Below are positions 6,885-10,385 of a stretch of DNA of 10,385 nucleotides, piece by piece (the first letter of the stretch is position 1; every line of letters starts with the position of its first letter). A program made the position numbers and the translations under genes. Source of the DNA: Bacteroidales bacterium (lineage in GTDB: Bacteria > Bacteroidota > Bacteroidia > Bacteroidales > JAAUTT01); NCBI GenBank assembly GCA_012031335.1, contig JAAUTT010000078.1, positions 1-10,385 of the forward strand, in the 5' to 3' direction. The notes beneath the pieces were generated by a model. That model was not told where the DNA came from. It worked only from the letters and a program-made list of their open reading frames with translations, and did not search any database.

Positions 6885-7520
6885 ATGGGAAATATTCATC
6901 GATTTCAGTTAACCCTGATACAAAGTATATTACTCATGGCTTACGGCTTCGGAATGATGTTTTATTCAGTTTTTTCAAATCCGGCCGGTTGGGTCATAAT
7001 GATTATTGCTATTATTTTGTTTTCAGGAAATTTACAGTTTGGAAAATTATTTACCATCGCATTCGTCATACTGCTGATTGGCTATATTTTTAAAATTCAA
7101 CATTGGAAAGGCTCTGCAATTTTAATAGAAACCGGTATGCTTGTTTTTGCAATTGCAGCCTTTTTTAAATTCATTTATAAAACTTATAAATTAAACCTCA
7201 TTCTGTTATACATTTCTTGTTTGATTATTGCCACTGCTATTCTCTTAAAACTATTTCACTACCCTTACCAGTTTGAATTTTTTATTACAGGGTTTTCTCT
7301 TCTTGTCATTTCTTACTTGTTCAGGTGAGATAAGAACTTTGAAGATTATAATAAGCTATTATTGGTGATCTTTTGGTCTGTTGCAGCTATATTTAATATA
7401 TTTCATTGGATCGGAGGAAATTTTCTGTCTGTATTTACTGCTATTTTCTTTTGGACCTGGCTAATTTATTCTTTGGTCAGGGAACTTAAAAAGAAAAAAA
7501 CAAGTGGATTGTTCACATAA
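6885..7520 (+). pseudogene. GldL-like polytopic membrane protein, copy 2 (in-frame TGA)
   Basis: The reading frame is continuous from ATG 6885 to TAA 7518-7520 except for one TGA at 7326-7328. The first 147 residues carry about five membrane helices (MGNIHRFQLTLIQSILLMAY, VIMIIAIILFSGN and so on). After the stop the same frame continues as DKNFEDYNKLLLVIFW and ends in a helix plus the basic tail RELKKKKTSG. Copy 1 has the matching region without the stop and with about four extra codons, so copy 2 has a small deletion next to the nonsense change. The three His-aromatic motifs are FKIQHWKGS, LKLFHYPYQ and NIFHWIGGN. A truncated 147-aa protein could still be made, lacking the last two helices. 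Copy 2 starts 3064 bases after copy 1, in direct orientation, and the two bracket the abiE module. Confidence 0.65.
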
Positions 7521-7533
7521 CTTTTTGTAGTAA

Positions 7534-7989
7534 TCAACACCTTTTATCCTTTGAACCTCCATCAAAAGCAACCAAATTAAACTGCTCCCTCATCCGGCTC
7601 CTGACCCTTATCTCGTAAGGTCTTCAATTTCGTTGCTGTCGAGGTTGGTTGTAATATGTGTAATCATCCCCGGGTAATGAAAAGGTCGTACCTGGATAGC
7701 ATGATCTCTGCCATTACATTGCAGTTATTGCCGTAATATTTCAGGTTGTTTTCGGTGCCCAGATCATCGAAACAATAGTTTTGGGCGTGTCCTGGGTAAA
7801 GGAACTGCGGCTGTATTTTTGGATTACGGAATAACCGTCCCGGATAAACTCAAAACTTACATCACGGCAGGATTTTAAAACAAATCGTTCTTCAGGTTTT
7901 TGGAAATGCCTGAGGATATTCATTAAAGAAGTTTTACCGCATCCGACGGGACCGGAAAGTAAAGAAGAAAAATTAATAAAGGATAATAT
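7534..7989 (-). pseudogene. Decayed DnaC/IstB-like AAA+ ATPase
   Basis: The start is missing; a stop at 7990-7992 precedes the readable part. It then gives a Walker A, GPVGCGKTSLMNILRHF, and CRDVSFEFIRDGYSVIQKYS. After a one-base shift near the A4 run at 7776-7779 comes a Walker B, NYCFDDLGTENNLKYYG, with VMAEIMLSRYDLF. After a further break comes THITTNLDSNEIEDL (the sensor-like TTNL), and after a third break the C-terminal RVRSRMREQFNLVAFDGG. The order and spacing are those of the DnaC-like loader ATPases common in Bacteroidota mobile and phage-related DNA. With an absent N-terminus and at least three breaks this is a fossil. Its last about 72 bases recur at 9650-9722. Confidence 0.7.
7539..7610 (-). 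repeat. Direct repeat copy A (3' end of the DnaC-like ATPase)
   Basis: About 86% identical by hand alignment to 9650-9722. It encodes the C-terminal arginine-rich RVRSRMREQFNL segment and the end GGSKDKR. Confidence 0.7.
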
Positions 7990-8041
7990 TTACTAATCTT
8001 AGAATGCGGGTAAAAATTTGTTTTGCACTGTATAACTGAAT

Positions 8042-8087
8042 ATTCTGGAGTATAGTGTACAACTCATTCCGGGGTATAGTGTACAAC
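8042..8087. repeat. Two tandem 22-bp repeats, possible transposon end
   Basis: Two units, 8042-8063 and 8066-8087, begin ATTCYGGRG and end in TATAGTGTACAAC; they differ at two positions and have a 24-base period. A weaker third unit ends in TGTATAAC at 8029-8036. Iterated repeats of this kind with TGTACAAC are found at the ends of IS21-family elements in Bacteroidota. With an ATPase remnant next door this may be a leftover terminus, but no transposase or second end is present in the window. Confidence 0.4.
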
Positions 8088-8116
8088 AGACATGATATAA
8101 AATGTTAAAAATGTTT

Positions 8117-9124
8117 TTATAGATCAGTAAGATCAAAACTGTAATCATATTTTATCAGTTGTCTGCCTGATTCAAAATTTTCTTTCCATGCCTTTTCTTT
8201 ATGACTTAAAGCAATCATACTATTAGTGCTTGTTCTTTGAAATTTTTTTGCAACTTCTTTAATAGTGTATACTCATCGGCAGTTAAAATACCTTCTTCAA
8301 ATTTTCTTTTAGGATTTAAAATGAATTGTTCCCCAATATTCCCATCTTGAAATTCTATGTGATTTATTATCACATCTTCATTATTGCTGATATATTCAAA
8401 ATACTCTGAAAATTGTTAGGAACTGGTCCCATATCTATTGCTCTATACCTAACACCACTTATTGAAAAACAAGTCTTTTTGAAATGAAGGAAATCGGCAT
8501 AAAAAAGAAGTTTATTAAGTTTTGTTTTCCAAGGTTGTAATTCTTTTGCAAAATAAACAACCATCTCAGTAAATTTAGCCAAATTAGGTGTTTTAAAACC
8601 TGAATAAATATCAGGGTTCCTTGATCCAAGTAAATAATCTATCAGGTGAAGTTTAAATTGACCTGCATTTTCAGCTTCAATAATTTTTTCTATGTGTTTC
8701 TTAATTTTATTTAGTTCATTTTCCGAATAAACACCACTAATCTCAACTAATTCCAGAAACTTAACAGGATCTTTTGCTACATGAATTAATCTTGCATTTG
8801 ATTCATTTGGTACTTCACCTGCTTCATAATTTCGATATGTATTTTATTCCAAAACCTAAAAACTTCTGACATTTTGGAAGCAGATAAACCATATTTCTCC
8901 CTTATAGATATAATCTCATCAGGGAAAGGCAGATTATGTGCCACCCTGAATTGATTATAAAGTTGGTTGAGGTTAATCTCATCCAATTCTTCATTAGTAA
9001 ATTGTTCTTTTGAATCCTTACAAAGGAAAAAATGATAATTGACATCGAATTTTTCTTTACGAAATATCAATGTTCTGATTTCATTTTGCAGGATCATTTC
9101 CTTTCCTGTAAAAGGGCTTTTCAT
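8117..9124 (-). pseudogene. MqsA-like/Panacea (SocA, DUF4065) fusion antitoxin, four frameshifts
   Basis: Four frame segments join into one protein of about 335 aa. The ATG at 9124 begins MKSPFTGKEM, with an MqsA-type N-terminal domain (HFFLCKDSKEQFTNEELDE) but only one Cys, so no zinc ribbon. An Xre-like helix-turn-helix follows (about 70-115): IREKYGLSASKMSEVLGFG, then YRNYEAGEVPNESNARL once the A5 (8858-8862) and T4 (8842-8845) plus-strand runs each lose one base. The Panacea domain (about 180-335) has TKLNKLLFYADFLHFKKTCF and RYRAIDMGPVPNNF. It continues after one added base at 8398-8401 and another near 8262-8274 to HKEKAWKENFESG and the stop at 8117. The net length change is zero. Panacea is a promiscuous toxin-neutralising domain; here it pairs with the MqsR-like gene 54 bases upstream. 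It is a functional gene if the lesions are sequencing errors. Confidence 0.75.
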
Positions 9125-9178
9125 AAGTTTAAAATTTTATTTAAGAAAATTAAAATAAGTATCATTTTGTTTTCGATA

Positions 9179-9529
9179 CTACTTTTTAAATGGATAAGTT
9201 AATGAATACTCAGATATATGGAAGGAAATACATACTGGTCTATCTGAAAAATCTCCAAGTGTGATTTTAATATAAATTTCTTTTCCTTTAACTTCTTTTC
9301 CAAAAACCCACATTTCCATTCCATCATAATGTTTTTCGTTTAAAGGTCCGTCAGAATAATCTTGAATAATTAAATTTTCAATTATCCTATCTCTTTCCGA
9401 TGCTTTTAATTCTAAATCAGCAAGAGTTTGAGCGTTTTTTGATCGATCATCCAAATATAATATACCCCAGACTTTAGCCTTCTGCTTCAATAGTCGAAGA
9501 AACTTTTCGACCTTTTCTTTGTCACTCAT
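9179..9529 (-). CDS. MqsR-family toxin (mRNA interferase-like)
   Basis: A complete 116-aa ORF. The regions NAQTLADLELKASERDRII (32-50), LIIQDYSDGPL (53-63), MWVFGKEVKGKEIYIKITL (73-91) and VCISFHISEY (99-108) follow the MqsR order. That order is a helix with TL.xLGL, an x-L-xxxDYxxGP turn, a W-V-F/Y strand, a YxKI strand and a final I-S-F strand. MqsR is a RelE-fold ribonuclease that cleaves mRNA, at GCU in E. coli. The toxin precedes its antitoxin, as in mqsRA and unlike most type II pairs. The intergenic gap is 54 bases. Start ATG 9529 is supported by a nearby promoter-like TACATTTG and operator palindromes upstream. The gene is intact while the partner's frame is broken, which a cell could hardly tolerate; this supports reading the partner's breaks as errors. 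Confidence 0.75.
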   Translation of the reverse strand: MSDKEKVEKFLRLLKQKAKVWGILYLDDRSKNAQTLADLELKASERDRIIENLIIQDYSDGPLNEKHYDGMEMWVFGKEVKGKEIYIKITLGDFSDRPVCISFHISEYSLTYPFKK

Positions 9530-9540
9530 GATTCTGCATG

Positions 9541-9548
9541 CAAATGTA
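9541..9548 (-). promoter_or_regulatory. Predicted -7 element for the mqsR-like operon
   Basis: TACATTTG on the minus strand matches TAnnTTTG, 11 bases before the ATG. A TTTAAA about 20 bases upstream is a weak -33. It implies a very short leader. Confidence 0.35.
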
Positions 9549-9558
9549 ATACCATTTT

Positions 9559-9570
9559 AACTATAAAGTT
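9559..9570. promoter_or_regulatory. MqsA-like operator, proximal half of an inverted pair
   Basis: AACTATAAAGTT has AACT/AGTT arms around four bases and is the exact reverse complement of 9600-9611. E. coli MqsA binds AACCT-N3-AGGTT, which has similar arms. It lies in the spacer of the predicted promoter. Confidence 0.5.
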
Positions 9571-9599
9571 TAAATTTATGCTAAAATAACATATTTTTT

Positions 9600-9611
9600 A
9601 ACTTTATAGTT
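9600..9611. promoter_or_regulatory. MqsA-like operator, distal half of an inverted pair
   Basis: AACTTTATAGTT, centred 41 bp from its mirror copy at 9559-9570, about four helical turns. Together they form a 12-bp perfect inverted repeat that could bind two antitoxin dimers. Confidence 0.5.
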
Positions 9612-9622
9612 ATTAATTGCAA

Positions 9623-9636
9623 ATTTTAGCTAAAAT
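9623..9636. promoter_or_regulatory. 14-bp perfect palindrome
   Basis: ATTTTAGCTAAAAT, with a half-site (GCTAAAAT) at 9580-9587. It lies upstream of the toxin promoter; its role is unknown. Confidence 0.3.
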
Positions 9637-9649
9637 ATATTATTTATAA

Positions 9650-9722
9650 CCCTTTTATCTTTTGAACTCCCATTAAAAGCAATCAAATTAAAACTGCTCT
9701 CGCATCCGGCTCCTGACTCTTA
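9650..9722 (-). pseudogene. Second remnant of the DnaC-like ATPase 3' end (direct repeat copy B)
   Basis: This is the only surviving piece: RVRSRMREQF, then a TAA. Removing one T from the T4 run at 9690-9693 gives QFNLIAFNGSSKDKR, against QFNLVAFDGGSKDKR in copy A. Several differences are at third codon positions, so it diverged as coding sequence before decaying. Nothing of the ATPase is recognisable beyond 9723. Confidence 0.6.
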
Positions 9723-9856
9723 CAAACCAAAGCTCTTAACAATTCGATTTCTCTGGTAAATCAAATGATTCATTTTCTGTAAGCGTGACTACTAAGCAGT
9801 TAACGTCTACTTGTGTTTGCGGAGTTGCTTACTAATGACTGAACTGGTTTTCTGAA
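9723..9856. other. Intergenic stretch, nothing recognised
   Basis: It lies between the ATPase remnant and the hipA stop. No open frame with protein-like character, no hairpin followed by a T run, and no RNA gene was seen. Confidence 0.4.
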
Positions 9857-10385
9857 TCAAACAATGTCTAATTGCTGATATTTGGTCTTTAGGGTACCTA
9901 TATAAGCTGTCTTCATATCCTCTGATAAAAAAGACTTTTCAATCCATCCAATAGCATTTGGCATATTTTTCAGCATCCGTTTGAATGTGCTTTCTATTTG
10001 TTTATCTGTTAAATCCAAACTTTTCCCAAACCTTATAAAGTTTTCTTTTGATAGTTTTTTCTTTTTCCCTTCAATGGTTAAGGCCATTTTCTTCCTTATC
10101 ATCGGGTAAAATTATGGCAACATTTAACAGATCATAGGCCGGTGCTAATACCCACCCCGAAGCACCTCTGATCATAGAAAAGTTCTTAAGATGCATATCG
10201 TTATTTCCGGTTAAGAAACAGAACAAGGCTAATTCGAAGTAGAAAATTTTATCCAGCATGGTATTCTGGGAATAACTATGCAATGCCTTACCCACTTTCT
10301 CCATGGAGCTTTTGTATTTATCGAAAGCTTCGGTAATCTGAAACATATCGAGCATGTGAATTTTTTGTCCATTTTCAGTTCTGTC
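9857..10385 (-). pseudogene. hipA: HipA-family kinase toxin, C-terminal part (one frameshift, runs off right edge)
   Basis: It enters from the right edge in frame as DRTENGQKIHMLDMFQ, the family's 'HMxDFxQ' segment, so the internal ATG at 10355 is not a real start. The catalytic loop is CFLTGNNDMHLKNFS (Asp63, His65, Lys67, Asn68 of the visible part). The metal-binding Asp is in LAPAYDLLN (Asp85). The frame stops at 10071, but removing one base from the T4 run at 10088-10091 joins DDKEE to MALTIEGKKKKLSKENF and carries it to the natural stop at 9857. About 175 residues are visible; full HipA proteins are roughly 300-440. HipA phosphorylates glutamyl-tRNA synthetase or related targets and is held by HipB, which would lie beyond the right edge. 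Both catalytic Asp residues are kept, so it may be functional if the frameshift is an error. Confidence 0.8.

Noticed and set aside
7326..7328. Recoding of TGA as an amino acid in membrane gene copy 2
   Set aside because: TGA serves as a true stop in the ATGA overlaps at 1139 and 5959, and copy 2 has a small deletion at the same place, so a nonsense change is simpler.
8042..8087. CRISPR array
   Set aside because: Only two 22-bp units separated by two bases; there are no spacers.
10071..10355. Separate small gene starting at the ATG 10355
   Set aside because: The frame continues upstream to the window edge with HipA-like sequence (DRTENGQKIHM), so the ATG is internal.
1..10385. tRNA, rRNA or riboswitch
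   Set aside because: No cloverleaf, rRNA-like conserved stretch or recognisable aptamer was found in any intergenic region.

Overview
The window is AT-rich DNA that looks like an accessory (defence and toxin-antitoxin) region of a Bacteroidota genome. The evidence is the AT bias, two GldL-like membrane proteins with repeated (K/N)xxHW motifs, a Bacteroidota-type DnaC-like ATPase remnant, a HipA of the type common in that phylum, and promoter matches to TAnnTTTG rather than the sigma70 consensus. Almost every gene reads leftward; only the two paralogous membrane genes read rightward.

Layout, left to right. (1) 1-3464: a tightly overlapped minus-strand operon, read from 3464 down to the left edge. 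In transcription order it encodes a three-helix membrane segment, a HEPN-type Rx4H domain, an HhH-GPD (DNA glycosylase/endonuclease III-like) protein, a PD-(D/E)XK nuclease of the NucS/DUF91-like kind, a 68-residue unknown protein, and the N-terminal part of a large protein with a second PD-(D/E)XK-like nuclease domain that probably runs off the window. I do not recognise the combination as a named system. It is the best candidate here for an undescribed antiviral system. (2) 3821-4482 and 6885-7520: two diverged copies of one polytopic membrane gene in direct orientation. (3) 5042-6722: an AbiEi/AbiEii (type IV toxin-antitoxin) pair with two matching operators upstream. (4) 7534-7989: a decayed DnaC-like ATPase, then a 22-bp tandem repeat at 8042-8087. 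(5) 8117-9529: an MqsR-like toxin followed by an MqsA-like/Panacea (SocA, DUF4065) fusion antitoxin, with operator-like palindromes upstream. (6) 9650-9722: a second remnant of the same ATPase 3' end. (7) 9857-10385: the C-terminal half of a HipA kinase.

An important caution: many genes are broken by single-base length changes, mostly in A or T runs (near 180-186, 255-259, 3128-3136, 3909-3915, 4201-4208, 6699-6704, 7776-7779, 8398-8401, 8842-8845, 8858-8862, 9690-9693, 10088-10091). In nearly every case one base restores a continuous, family-like protein. Either the sequence carries uncorrected homopolymer errors, or the locus is decaying or uses slippage. I annotate the reconstructed genes and state where each break lies. 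All reconstructions, alignments and counts were made by eye.
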